48,965 nucleotides of DNA from Dysgonamonadaceae bacterium (GTDB lineage: Bacteria; Bacteroidota; Bacteroidia; Bacteroidales; Azobacteroidaceae): contig JAISUN010000016.1 of assembly GCA_031272085.1 (NCBI GenBank), forward strand, positions 1 through 48,965. Reading direction: 5' to 3'. The notes beneath the pieces are model-generated. The model saw only the letters and a list, made by a program, of their open reading frames with translations, made no database searches and was not told where the DNA came from. Within the stretch, counting starts at the first letter, position 1. Each line of letters begins with the position of its first letter. Made by a program: the position numbers and the translations under genes. Shown here one piece after another: positions 8,817 through 17,270 of the stretch.

Positions 8817-10097
8817 TTATTCGTTTTCAAACTCCAACCAGTCAATATCGAACAAATCCCGGCTTTTTTCGCCGTAAAATTGCAGCCAAAGCGTCTGTAC
8901 GCCGCTCAATCCGCCGACTTCGCAGGAAAGCGTAGTCCAGTCCATATTTGCCGGAATGTCGATTCCGCCTTTCGAGGCGAGCCAGGGCATTTCGCCGACA
9001 AGTTCAATCCGGCCTCCGGCCTGCGAACGGACGCGGATTTTCAGCCGTTTAACTCCGCAGCCGTAGTCGATATATTTCCAAGCCGCGCGGTCGCCACTGC
9101 GGATTGACGCGAGTTGCTCATTATTTTTCTGATTTTCAATTAGTTGGATGCGTACATTTCCAAACAGCAAGCAGGCTCTTTCGGCCTCGATTTTTTCAAT
9201 GGCCGGAAGCGGTTTTCCCGCGCCCTGCGAAGTCATCGGAACTTCGGGAATACTGCCGTCTTCGCGGAACTCAATCGGCTCTACGCAGGCCTTGCGCATC
9301 ATTGCGCAGTTGTGCGTCGGGCGGTGGTAAAAAACGTACCAGCGTCCCTGAAATTCCGCTACCGAACCGTGATTGTTCCAAGCCGAAGGGTCGCTGCCCG
9401 CATTGTCGATAATCACGCCTCCATATTTGAACGGGCCGAGCGGCGAATCGGAAGTTGCGTAGCCGATACAGGTCGGGCGGTCTTGGCGGCTGACGTCGGC
9501 ATAAACAAGATAATAAATGCCGTTCCGCTTGAAAACGAAAGCGCCTTCGTGGAAATGATGTTCTTTTTCGGTAACGAGTCCGTCCTTAATCGTCGAAATA
9601 TCAATGCTTTGCATATCCGGATTCATCCGCGCTCCCTTGGCGGAAAACTGTCCCCAATAATAATAGGCCTGTCCGTCGTCGTCGATAAAAACTGTGGGGT
9701 CAATCTGGTAAGCGCCCTCAATCGGCTTGCCGTTTTTGAAAGGGCCTGCCGGCGATTTGCTTGTAGCCACGCCTTCGGTACTGTTCGACAGGCAATAATA
9801 AAGATAATACGTGCCGTTTCGGTAAATCATATCGGGGGCGTAAAGTGAGTTGCCGGCGTATGAAAAAGTATTTTCAAACAGGCTCCAACGGCATAAATCG
9901 GCGGAAGCCAGCACGTTGTAGCGGTTCGAGCAGTAGTATTCGGGCGATTCGTCGAGCGAGCCGTAGATATACATTTTGCCGTCTTTATCCGTGCGGGCGG
10001 TAGGGTCGGCGATATAAACGCCTGCCGGCGAAATGGGATTTTGCGCAAAAACCTGATTTACGGCAAACAGCAATAGGATAGTTGCAATACGTTTCAT
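8817..10097 (-). CDS. GH43 glycosidase with C-terminal CBM6 (beta-xylosidase / alpha-L-arabinofuranosidase type)
   Basis: A 426-residue secreted protein (signal peptide ending near VFAQ). The five-bladed propeller of GH43 fills about residues 25-300, with the usual triad visible: D31 in VYIADPTA (base), D133 in YQIDPTVFID (pKa modulator) and E184 in HFHEGAFVF (acid). Residues 305-426 look like a CBM6 module (starting IEKIEAERA and ending IDWLEFENE). GH43 enzymes with CBM6 usually attack arabinose- or xylose-containing side chains. The ATG overlaps the stop of the isomerase gene as ATGA, so the two are translationally coupled. This links arabinose/xylose release to isomerisation. The absence of a lipobox suggests a periplasmic enzyme. 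Confidence 0.86.
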   Translation of the reverse strand: MKRIATILLLFAVNQVFAQNPISPAGVYIADPTARTDKDGKMYIYGSLDESPEYYCSNRYNVLASADLCRWSLFENTFSYAGNSLYAPDMIYRNGTYYLYYCLSNSTEGVATSKSPAGPFKNGKPIEGAYQIDPTVFIDDDGQAYYYWGQFSAKGARMNPDMQSIDISTIKDGLVTEKEHHFHEGAFVFKRNGIYYLVYADVSRQDRPTCIGYATSDSPLGPFKYGGVIIDNAGSDPSAWNNHGSVAEFQGRWYVFYHRPTHNCAMMRKACVEPIEFREDGSIPEVPMTSQGAGKPLPAIEKIEAERACLLFGNVRIQLIENQKNNEQLASIRSGDRAAWKYIDYGCGVKRLKIRVRSQAGGRIELVGEMPWLASKGGIDIPANMDWTTLSCEVGGLSGVQTLWLQFYGEKSRDLFDIDWLEFENE

Positions 10098-11518
10098 CGG
10101 ATTATTTTAACGGGAATTTCCAGTAAAAATGCAAGTTTTTCGATTTTCGAGGCGATATGTCCCGCACCGATAGCGCAGTGATGCGAAGGCCCGGCTTTGC
10201 TCCATTCGTTCATAAAGCGGCGGGCGCCCATCGGAAAGCGGTAGCGGCTGTTGGTATTTCCTATTTGAAGCGTAGGTCCGGCTGTGGATTCGCCTTCGGC
10301 GGCAAGCAGGAAAACTCCGTCCTTGCCTTCGCAAACCGAAAGCAGGGTAACATCGCCTTGCCGGACAGTCATCTGTATCGAGAGGCCTTTGCCCGGTTTG
10401 CCGTGATAGACGGGCAGCGGCACAAGTTTTACTTTTCCTTCGGCTATCGCGTAATGAGCAGGCCCGTCGTGGCCGAGCATCACAATATCGTCGTTGAAAT
10501 CCATTGCGTAAAATTCTGAAAATGAGCCTCCTGCACCGAACTCGTCCATTATTTTCATTGCCTGCGCATTTTTCACTTCGCACTCGCCGGCAACCGGAAT
10601 GTGCCGTCCGGTAAGCAGAGTATTACCGGCTATAACCGAAGTTACAATGTTTTCGTAATCGTTGCCGTCCGCGCCTTCGTAATAATAAGCGAGCGAGCCG
10701 AGGCGGTGGACTTCCGCCAGACGGTCGAGGGCGGCCGAAGTTTGGGCTGCACGCCGGAGTTCGTAATCTTCACATTCGGGCGAAACCTCGAAGATGTGGT
10801 TAAATTCTTGGATTTTTTCATCGATTTGCCACTCTGTAACCTCGTCGCGGTATTTTTTCAGTTCGCACATTTCGAGCAGTTCCAAATGAGTGCCGAAAAC
10901 GGCCTGTTGCTGCGTAATATCGGTGTAAACGTCCAACATTCCGCAATAGTAATGGCCGAGTATTCCGAGTCGGTTGTCCCGCATTGCTTTGCGGACGCGG
11001 GCGGCTTCCGTCCATTCCCCGATTTCGCGCCACGCTTCGGGGTCTTTCAGGTATCCGGTAACAAATTCGTAGCGTAATCCGCTGCGGTTGAATACGTTGG
11101 CAATTTCTGGCATCGAGCAGGCCTGACAGTGAGCCAGCCAATAGCCGGTCATCCGTCCGCGGTCGCCGAGGCCGTTTATATAGTCGTAGTCGATGGCCGG
11201 AACCGGTTGCAGGTTCAGAACCACTATCGGGCATTTAATCCGTTGAGCCACAGGCAAAATAGTGGACGACAGGCAGTAAGTGGAAACATAGAGGAAAACA
11301 ATATCCGTTTCCTCGCGTGCAAAGAGCGAAGCCGCATCGAGGGCTTTTTCGGGATTGTCCACCATTCCGGCGTCAATAATCGTTGCGCCTGACAGGGTTT
11401 CGAGTTTTTCCGCAATTTCGCGCCGGTATCCGTCGAGCGCAGCCAGCAGTCCGTCGAATTGCGCCCAATACGTGTCGAGGCCTGTACCGAAAAGGCCAAT
11501 TTTTAATGTGTTGTTCAT
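10094..11518 (-). CDS. L-arabinose/L-fucose isomerase family enzyme
   Basis: A 474-residue cytoplasmic protein of the arabinose isomerase superfamily. By eye alignment with E. coli AraA, the metal and catalytic residues are kept: E312 (GECEVKNA), E335 (SEFYAMDF), H350 (LGHDGPAH) and H446/H447 (GPSHHC). N-terminal glycine-rich IGLFGTGLDTYW begins the fold. I chose the ATG at 11516-11518, because it follows a good promoter and a short leader; a longer frame from 11560 would start inside that promoter. The enzyme differs from classical AraA (no MLxNYEVWF-type start), so it belongs to the diverged 'L-fucose/L-arabinose isomerase family' group often found in Bacteroidota glycan loci. Substrate could be L-arabinose or another aldose; co-transcription with GH43 favours arabinose. 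Confidence 0.78.
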   Translation of the reverse strand: MNNTLKIGLFGTGLDTYWAQFDGLLAALDGYRREIAEKLETLSGATIIDAGMVDNPEKALDAASLFAREETDIVFLYVSTYCLSSTILPVAQRIKCPIVVLNLQPVPAIDYDYINGLGDRGRMTGYWLAHCQACSMPEIANVFNRSGLRYEFVTGYLKDPEAWREIGEWTEAARVRKAMRDNRLGILGHYYCGMLDVYTDITQQQAVFGTHLELLEMCELKKYRDEVTEWQIDEKIQEFNHIFEVSPECEDYELRRAAQTSAALDRLAEVHRLGSLAYYYEGADGNDYENIVTSVIAGNTLLTGRHIPVAGECEVKNAQAMKIMDEFGAGGSFSEFYAMDFNDDIVMLGHDGPAHYAIAEGKVKLVPLPVYHGKPGKGLSIQMTVRQGDVTLLSVCEGKDGVFLLAAEGESTAGPTLQIGNTNSRYRFPMGARRFMNEWSKAGPSHHCAIGAGHIASKIEKLAFLLEIPVKIIR

Positions 11519-11539
11519 AGTTGAAATAAAATATTTACG

Positions 11540-11571
11540 CAAATTTAATAAAATTTTCATAAATTATCAAA
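11540..11571 (-). promoter_or_regulatory. Promoter of the isomerase-GH43-GH106 operon
   Basis: Minus-strand TTTG (complement of 11568-11571) is followed after 20 nt by TAAATTTG (complement of 11540-11547), matching the Bacteroidota -33/-7 pattern. The -7 element ends about 20 nt before the ATG at 11518, giving a short leader. Confidence 0.65.
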
Positions 11572-11632
11572 AAATAAATTAAATTTGTGCCGCAGTTTCA
11601 CTTTGTATAAAGAAAAGAAGTAGGAACTCGTG

Positions 11633-11659
11633 GCCTAAAATATTTTTAAATTTTTAGGC
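11633..11659. promoter_or_regulatory. Inverted repeat, candidate operator between divergent PUL operons
   Basis: GCCTAAAA (11633-11640) and TTTTAGGC (11652-11659) are perfect complements separated by 11 nt of AT sequence that is itself nearly symmetric. The element is centred about 37 bp before the predicted SusC1 start site, over the place of a -33 box that is otherwise missing. It could bind the ROK repressor or an activator; which one is inference. Confidence 0.5.
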
Positions 11660-11669
11660 ATAATTAATA

Positions 11670-11803
11670 TAAATTTGTTCTTAAATCTATTATACTTTAA
11701 ATTTATGTACGATATGAGAAACCGGAATTTGTTATCCTTATTGCGAGTAATTGCTAATAAGGGGGTAAAATTAGTGTATAAACATAATATTAATCCATAG
11801 TTT
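11670..11803 (+). promoter_or_regulatory. SusC1 promoter -7 element and ~120-nt leader
   Basis: TAAATTTG at 11670-11677 matches TAnnTTTG, but no TTTG lies 19-20 nt upstream, which suggests a promoter that needs an activator or an alternative sigma factor. A start near 11683 would give a leader of about 120 nt before the ATG at 11804. The leader is AT-rich with a GGGGG run near 11761; I see no riboswitch-like fold and no terminator in it. Confidence 0.5.
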
Positions 11804-14800
11804 ATGAAAAAGAAAAAACTATTTGTGAAAATTGCATTAATTGCAGGTTTGTTATTTTCTTTTCAGGCGTATGCCCTTGAATACGCCGAGGAGGTAACAA
11901 TAAGCCTGCATTTGAAGAATGCAACTATCGAGGAGGTATTCAAAGCCATTGAAAGCCAGACTGAATTTTCGTTCTTTTATGAAGAAAGCGAAATCAACAC
12001 GAGCAAAAAAGTTGATTTAGACGTTGATAATGAAAGAATTAATTCGGTTCTTGACAAGATTTTGGACAAGAATGCGATTTCCTACAAGATTACCGACCGG
12101 CACATAGTGCTTTACAAAGCGAAGGACGAAAAGCCGTCGGCAAAGAGTAAGGAAAATTTGCAGCAGCCTCAACCGCAAACAATTATCGTCCGCGGACAGG
12201 TAACGGACAAGCAAGGCGAACCTTTGATTGGCGTTTCGGTCTATACCTCGCCGCAAAACGGCACCGCAACCGACATTGACGGCCGTTTCACCCTGACTGC
12301 AAAACCCGGCGAATCCATAACCTTTGTTTATATAGGTTACGCGACCCAGATTTTGCCCGCAAAGCAGACACTGAACGTAATAATGTTAGACGATGCGAAA
12401 GTGCTTGACGAAGTTGTGGTTGTGGCTTACGGTCAGCAGAAAAAAGTATCCGTAACAGCCGCTATTTCCTCGGTCGGAACCCAGGAACTGAAATTAAGCC
12501 CTGTGCCTAACTTTTCCGACGCCTTGCAGGGACGTTTGCCCGGCCTTACTACTTTGCAAACCTCCGGCCAGCCCGGCAACGACGAAGTAACTATGTACAT
12601 CCGCGGAGCCGCTACGCTGAACGGCCAAAGCCCGCTGATTTTGATTGACGGCATCGAACGCCGCGGCGAAAATATGGCAAAACTCGACCCGAATGAAGTG
12701 CAGTCGGTAACGATTCTGAAAGACGCTTCCGCTACGGCCGTGTTCGGAGTGCGCGGCGCTAACGGCGTTATCCTGATTACTACCCGCCGCGGACAAACCG
12801 GCAAAATGGAACTGAACCTTTCGGCCAATTACAGCGTACAGACTTTCCTCGCGCAGCCCGACAGACTGCACTCGTGGGAATACGCCGACTTGCGCAATCA
12901 GGCATACATAAACACTTACGGAGCGACGCCCGCCGACCAGTTGCCCTTCACTCCTTATATGATAGAAAAATATAAAGACGGCAGCGACCGGGTTTTCTAT
13001 CCCGACCGCGACGTGTTTCACGATTATTTCAAGGATTATGCGCCCCAATCGCGCATCAATATGAATATGAACGGCGGCGGCGAAGATTTTAAATATTTCC
13101 TTAATGCCGGCTGGACTTACCAGGGCGGAAACGTGATAACCGAACCGAAATCGAAACTCGGTTACGACCCCTCTTTTTCGATGGACAGGTTCAATTTTCG
13201 CGGAAATATTGATTATAATATAACAAAAAACCTTTTGGTTGCCTTCAATATCGCTTCGTATATCGAAAATATGAATTCGCCAAATACCGGCGCCGACGGG
13301 ATGTACACTATCGTAGCCGATATGATGAAACGCACTTGGAGTACGGTTCCCACCGAACCCGGCCCTCTGACGGCCGCAGGCTACGGAGTTGCGGCAGGCG
13401 AAGTAGTATCGCAAACCGGACTTAACGACGGAAACGCTTACGACCGCGTCAATTTCCGCGGATACGAGCGGAATACATCTACCACGCTCAACACCAATCT
13501 TTCTCTGGACTGGAAACTCGATTTCATCACCAAAGGATTGAGCGCAAAAGGACTTGTAGCATTCGACTCCTACGGAGTAGCCAACGTTCAGGCTTCCCGC
13601 GGAGTGAATATTTACGGAGCGCGAGTGGCAAAATCCGCTACCGATACGCCGAGCGGCTATTATGTTTTGTCGGACAACAACGACATCGCCCTCAGCCTCG
13701 ATAAAACAATGGGAACTTATTACTACCTGAACGCCCAAGGCTCGCTGAATTACGACCGCACTTTCGGCAAACATCAGTTTACCGGACTTGCGCTTGTCCA
13801 GCGCGATAACAGGGACAGCGATTATAATCCTTGGGGAACCGACGTGCCTTACAACTTGATAGGATTTGTAGGCCGCGCGACATATAATTACGACAACCGC
13901 TATTTGGCCGAATTTAACATCGGCTACAACGGCACAGAACAGTTTGCTCCCAAAAACCGCTTCGGTACATTCCCCGCCTATTCACTGGGCTGGGTTGCGA
14001 GCAACGAAAAATTTATGGAACACCAGCGCGTTATTTCCAACCTTAAATTCCGCGTCTCTTATGGAAAAACCGGTAACGACCAACTTGGCGCATCGCGTTT
14101 CCTTTACGTATCGAAAATCTATACCCAAGGCGGTATGTTTGAAAGCCTTGGACGCGGACAGGCCATTGTCCAGGGATACGTAGGCAACGAAAACATACAG
14201 TGGGAAGTCGCCACAAAAAAGAACTTAGGAATTGACCTTGGATTGTTTAATACTATCTCATTTACAGCCGATTACTTTACCGAACACCGCGACAAAATCT
14301 TGATGACGCAAAACAGCCTTCCGCTGATTCTGGGATTGAACAATATCGCATACAACCCTTATAAACCCGACCAGATTCCGCCCGCAAACATCGGCATAGT
14401 CGATAACAAGGGCTTTGAAATGGAACTCGGATACCAGAAAATATTCAGCAAAGATTTCGGACTTAACGTAAAAGGAAACTTTGCATACAACAAGAACGTA
14501 GTAGTATTTATGGATGAAGTCGAAAAAACGAGCGACTACGCCTACACTTACCGCCAGACCGGTTACAGCATCGGCCAGCAATGGGGCTACCTGATTGATT
14601 ACAGCAATGGAAACGGCTATATTAATACGGCAGAAGAACTCGCTACCTTGCCAAAATACGACATTGGAACGCCGCAACTCGGCGACTTTATGTATGTTGA
14701 CCTCAACGGCGACGGACATATCAACGACAAGGATATGGCTCCAATCGGCTACCCAACTATTCCGCGGGTAACTTTCGGATTCTCGGCGAGCGCAAATTAT

Positions 14801-15262
14801 AAAAACTTCGATGTTTCCTTTCTGTTCAGCGGTATCGGACAAAGCAGTTACTACCTGATGGCCGAGAGCGGCGAAGGCGTAAACGAAATAGGCGCAATGA
14901 GCGGCCAGGGTTTTTATACCGACTGGCACCTGAAAGCGTGGACGCAGGAACGCTACGAAAACGGCGAAGAAATCCTGTATCCGGCCTTACGTACCAACCT
15001 CAATTACAGCAACAATAATCCGAACTCGCATTTTATCGCAAACCGCGCATTTCTGCGTATGAAAAACGCCGAAATAGGCTACACTTTGCCATCGCGCTGG
15101 ACAAAAGCGCTGACGCTTACCAATGCAAGAATCTATTTTAGCGGTCAGAACCTTTTGACATGGGACAAATATCCCATCAAAACTGTTGACCCCGAACAGA
15201 CGGGAACGCTGGTTTACGGCTTGACCCGAAACTTCAACGTAGGCGTAAACATAACGTTTTGA
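11804..15262 (+). CDS. SusC/RagA-type TonB-dependent transporter with N-terminal STN domain (SusC1)
   Basis: A 1152-residue outer-membrane transporter. After a signal peptide (about residues 1-25) comes an STN domain (about 30-105, ATIEEVFKAIESQTEFSFFY), then a CarboxypepD_reg-like domain (about 125-205, VRGQVTDKQGEPLIGVSVY), the TonB-box region DEVVVVAYGQQKK, a plug (about 215-335, with LILIDGIERRG and ILKDASATAVFGVRGANG), and a 22-stranded barrel ending in the typical terminal phenylalanine (VGVNITF). SusC proteins import oligosaccharides using TonB energy, with SusD as lid. The STN domain is normally used to signal substrate binding to an anti-sigma/ECF sigma pair, but none is encoded here. 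First gene of the 19.5-kb PUL core; the next gene starts 2 nt after its stop. Confidence 0.95.
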   Translation: MKKKKLFVKIALIAGLLFSFQAYALEYAEEVTISLHLKNATIEEVFKAIESQTEFSFFYEESEINTSKKVDLDVDNERINSVLDKILDKNAISYKITDRHIVLYKAKDEKPSAKSKENLQQPQPQTIIVRGQVTDKQGEPLIGVSVYTSPQNGTATDIDGRFTLTAKPGESITFVYIGYATQILPAKQTLNVIMLDDAKVLDEVVVVAYGQQKKVSVTAAISSVGTQELKLSPVPNFSDALQGRLPGLTTLQTSGQPGNDEVTMYIRGAATLNGQSPLILIDGIERRGENMAKLDPNEVQSVTILKDASATAVFGVRGANGVILITTRRGQTGKMELNLSANYSVQTFLAQPDRLHSWEYADLRNQAYINTYGATPADQLPFTPYMIEKYKDGSDRVFYPDRDVFHDYFKDYAPQSRINMNMNGGGEDFKYFLNAGWTYQGGNVITEPKSKLGYDPSFSMDRFNFRGNIDYNITKNLLVAFNIASYIENMNSPNTGADGMYTIVADMMKRTWSTVPTEPGPLTAAGYGVAAGEVVSQTGLNDGNAYDRVNFRGYERNTSTTLNTNLSLDWKLDFITKGLSAKGLVAFDSYGVANVQASRGVNIYGARVAKSATDTPSGYYVLSDNNDIALSLDKTMGTYYYLNAQGSLNYDRTFGKHQFTGLALVQRDNRDSDYNPWGTDVPYNLIGFVGRATYNYDNRYLAEFNIGYNGTEQFAPKNRFGTFPAYSLGWVASNEKFMEHQRVISNLKFRVSYGKTGNDQLGASRFLYVSKIYTQGGMFESLGRGQAIVQGYVGNENIQWEVATKKNLGIDLGLFNTISFTADYFTEHRDKILMTQNSLPLILGLNNIAYNPYKPDQIPPANIGIVDNKGFEMELGYQKIFSKDFGLNVKGNFAYNKNVVVFMDEVEKTSDYAYTYRQTGYSIGQQWGYLIDYSNGNGYINTAEELATLPKYDIGTPQLGDFMYVDLNGDGHINDKDMAPIGYPTIPRVTFGFSASANYKNFDVSFLFSGIGQSSYYLMAESGEGVNEIGAMSGQGFYTDWHLKAWTQERYENGEEILYPALRTNLNYSNNNPNSHFIANRAFLRMKNAEIGYTLPSRWTKALTLTNARIYFSGQNLLTWDKYPIKTVDPEQTGTLVYGLTRNFNVGVNITF

Positions 15263-15264
15263 TA

Positions 15265-17229
15265 ATGAAAAATTCTAAAAATAAGAAATATATGAAAAAC
15301 TTAAAATATATATTGGCTTCAATGGCAGTCCTTGCGTTTTGCGCCTGTTCGGACGTTCTCGACCGCAAACCGGCCGGCGACAATATCTCGATGGACGAGG
15401 TATTGAGCAATCCCGATTACGTGGAAGGCTTGCTGAACCTGTGCTACGGAAACGACGCTACAGGCCGCGACCAGGTTATCGACGAGCGGGGCTACCGCTA
15501 CGGTAACGGTACGGGATTTTATCCCCTGCCGGTATCCTGCTCCGACGACGCTTGGGATTCCAATGCCGGAAACGCCGTCTATGTCGGCATCAACCTTTAT
15601 TATACAGGCTCGATGAGCGCATCGACATTCCCCTTCTACGGACAAGGCTACGAAAACTGGACGGTAGATTACCAGCAAATCAGGCTTTGCTCGCAATTTA
15701 TCCAGTACATACAAGACCCCGGAACGGCCGTCAAAGCCGAGAAAAACCGCGGACAGTTCGAGGCGGAAGCCCGCGTCCTGCGTGCATTTTTCTACTGGGA
15801 TTTGATTCAGAAATACGGCAAAGCCCCCATTTTCACAGAGCCGGTTCCGTCGGACGCCGATGCAGCATGGTATGTCGATAATAACGTACACCGCCAGTCG
15901 GCTTACGAGATAGCGCAACAGATTGTCGCCGACTGCGATTACGCAATAGCCAATGCCGACCTGCCCTGGCGAATAACGCAAAAAGCCGACGCCGGACGTA
16001 TGACAAAAGCAATGGCATGGGCTTTGAAAGCCGAAGCGATGCTTTATGCCGCAAGTCCGCTCTACAACGAAGGACAAGACCATTGGGAAGAAGCCTACCA
16101 GCAGGCAAAAGGCGCTGTTGATGCGCTTCGCGCCAATGGCTACAAACTTTATACCGACTGCACCCAGCCCGATATTTTCGGAACAGGGGCGGGCGCGGCT
16201 TTCCGGCAATTGGTTACGATGGACGCCGACTATTCGTCAGCCCCGCGCGACTGCGAAACCATTTATCAGGTGCGCGAAAACGACGTGGACGATGCCGGCA
16301 ACGACGACGGAACAAGCGGAGGTGCAGTGGCATTGTGGTCATACGGCTATGTCGGTTCGGGAATGCCCGGAACCACAAGCGTCGGCGCGTGCCCCTCGCA
16401 GGAACTTGTCGATGCGTTTGAAACTACCGACGGACAGCCGATTTTGAATCTGGCTAATCCTTACGCCGACGAAAAGCATTTGCAGCCTAACTTCAACAAT
16501 CAGAGCATCTACGACGAGGCTAATCCTTACGCCAACCGCGACCCGCGTTTCTACGAAACGGTGCTTTACAACGGGGCGCATATCCAGTTCCAGGGCGAAG
16601 GAGCAGAAACAAACAGCATTGTCGATTACGAAATCCAAACTTACGTTAGCGACGCCAACGGCAATCCGGGACGTCATCATCTCGACGCAACCGCTGTGAA
16701 CACGCTTTACACCGGCACCGGATATTTGCAGTGCAAATGGGTTCAGCCGGGAGCCTGCGCTCTGAAACAGTCGAACAACTCGCGCTACAAATATTTCCGT
16801 TTTGCACAGTCGCTGCTCGCTCTTGCCGAAGCGGCAAACGAAGCCGGACATACTCAGGAAGCGCTTGCCGCCCTGAACGAAGTGCGCAGCCGCGTGGGAA
16901 TGCCCAACGTTACGACGAACAACAAGGACGAACTCCGCTTGCGGATTCACAACGAACGCCGCGTAGAACTTGCGTGGCAGGAAGACCGTTTCTACGACAT
17001 CCGCCGCTGGACGGCTCCTACCGGCGATTTGAGCGCCGTCTGCAAATGGATTACGGCAATGTACATCACCAAAAACGCCGACGGAACGTATAACTACGAA
17101 CGCCGCACCGTTTCGCCGAATCCCCGCGCAGGCTGGACTAACCGCGATTTGCTCTTCCCCGTACCGCAAAAAGAAGCGGCTCTGATGGCGAAATTTACCG
17201 GCGTAAGTTGGCAAAATCCCGGATGGTAA
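15265..17229 (+). CDS. SusD/RagB-type surface glycan-binding lipoprotein (SusD1)
   Basis: A 654-residue SusD-family lipoprotein, counted from the ATG at 15265, two bases after the SusC1 stop. An internal ATG at 15292 (MKNLKYILASMAVLAF) would give a more typical signal peptide and is an equally good start. The lipobox cysteine precedes SDVLD, an acidic context compatible with surface export in Bacteroidota. The TPR-like N-terminal SusD domain (ARVLRAFFYWDLIQKYGKAP) and the C-terminal RagB/SusD domain (RLRIHNERRVELAWQEDRFYDIRRW) are both complete, ending in TGVSWQNPGW. SusD caps SusC and captures the glycan before import. It pairs with SusC1. Confidence 0.95.
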   Translation: MKNSKNKKYMKNLKYILASMAVLAFCACSDVLDRKPAGDNISMDEVLSNPDYVEGLLNLCYGNDATGRDQVIDERGYRYGNGTGFYPLPVSCSDDAWDSNAGNAVYVGINLYYTGSMSASTFPFYGQGYENWTVDYQQIRLCSQFIQYIQDPGTAVKAEKNRGQFEAEARVLRAFFYWDLIQKYGKAPIFTEPVPSDADAAWYVDNNVHRQSAYEIAQQIVADCDYAIANADLPWRITQKADAGRMTKAMAWALKAEAMLYAASPLYNEGQDHWEEAYQQAKGAVDALRANGYKLYTDCTQPDIFGTGAGAAFRQLVTMDADYSSAPRDCETIYQVRENDVDDAGNDDGTSGGAVALWSYGYVGSGMPGTTSVGACPSQELVDAFETTDGQPILNLANPYADEKHLQPNFNNQSIYDEANPYANRDPRFYETVLYNGAHIQFQGEGAETNSIVDYEIQTYVSDANGNPGRHHLDATAVNTLYTGTGYLQCKWVQPGACALKQSNNSRYKYFRFAQSLLALAEAANEAGHTQEALAALNEVRSRVGMPNVTTNNKDELRLRIHNERRVELAWQEDRFYDIRRWTAPTGDLSAVCKWITAMYITKNADGTYNYERRTVSPNPRAGWTNRDLLFPVPQKEAALMAKFTGVSWQNPGW

Positions 17230-17233
17230 AATT

Positions 17234-17254
17234 AATTGATAATTGACAATTATT
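17234..17254 (+). repeat. Three 7-bp units (AATTNNN) in the SusD1-SusC2 gap
   Basis: AATTGAT, AATTGAC and AATTATT follow one another without gap in the 41-bp space between SusD1 and SusC2. The same period and core recur at other places in this window. Confidence 0.6.
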
Positions 17255-17270
17255 ATAAATAATAGAAATT

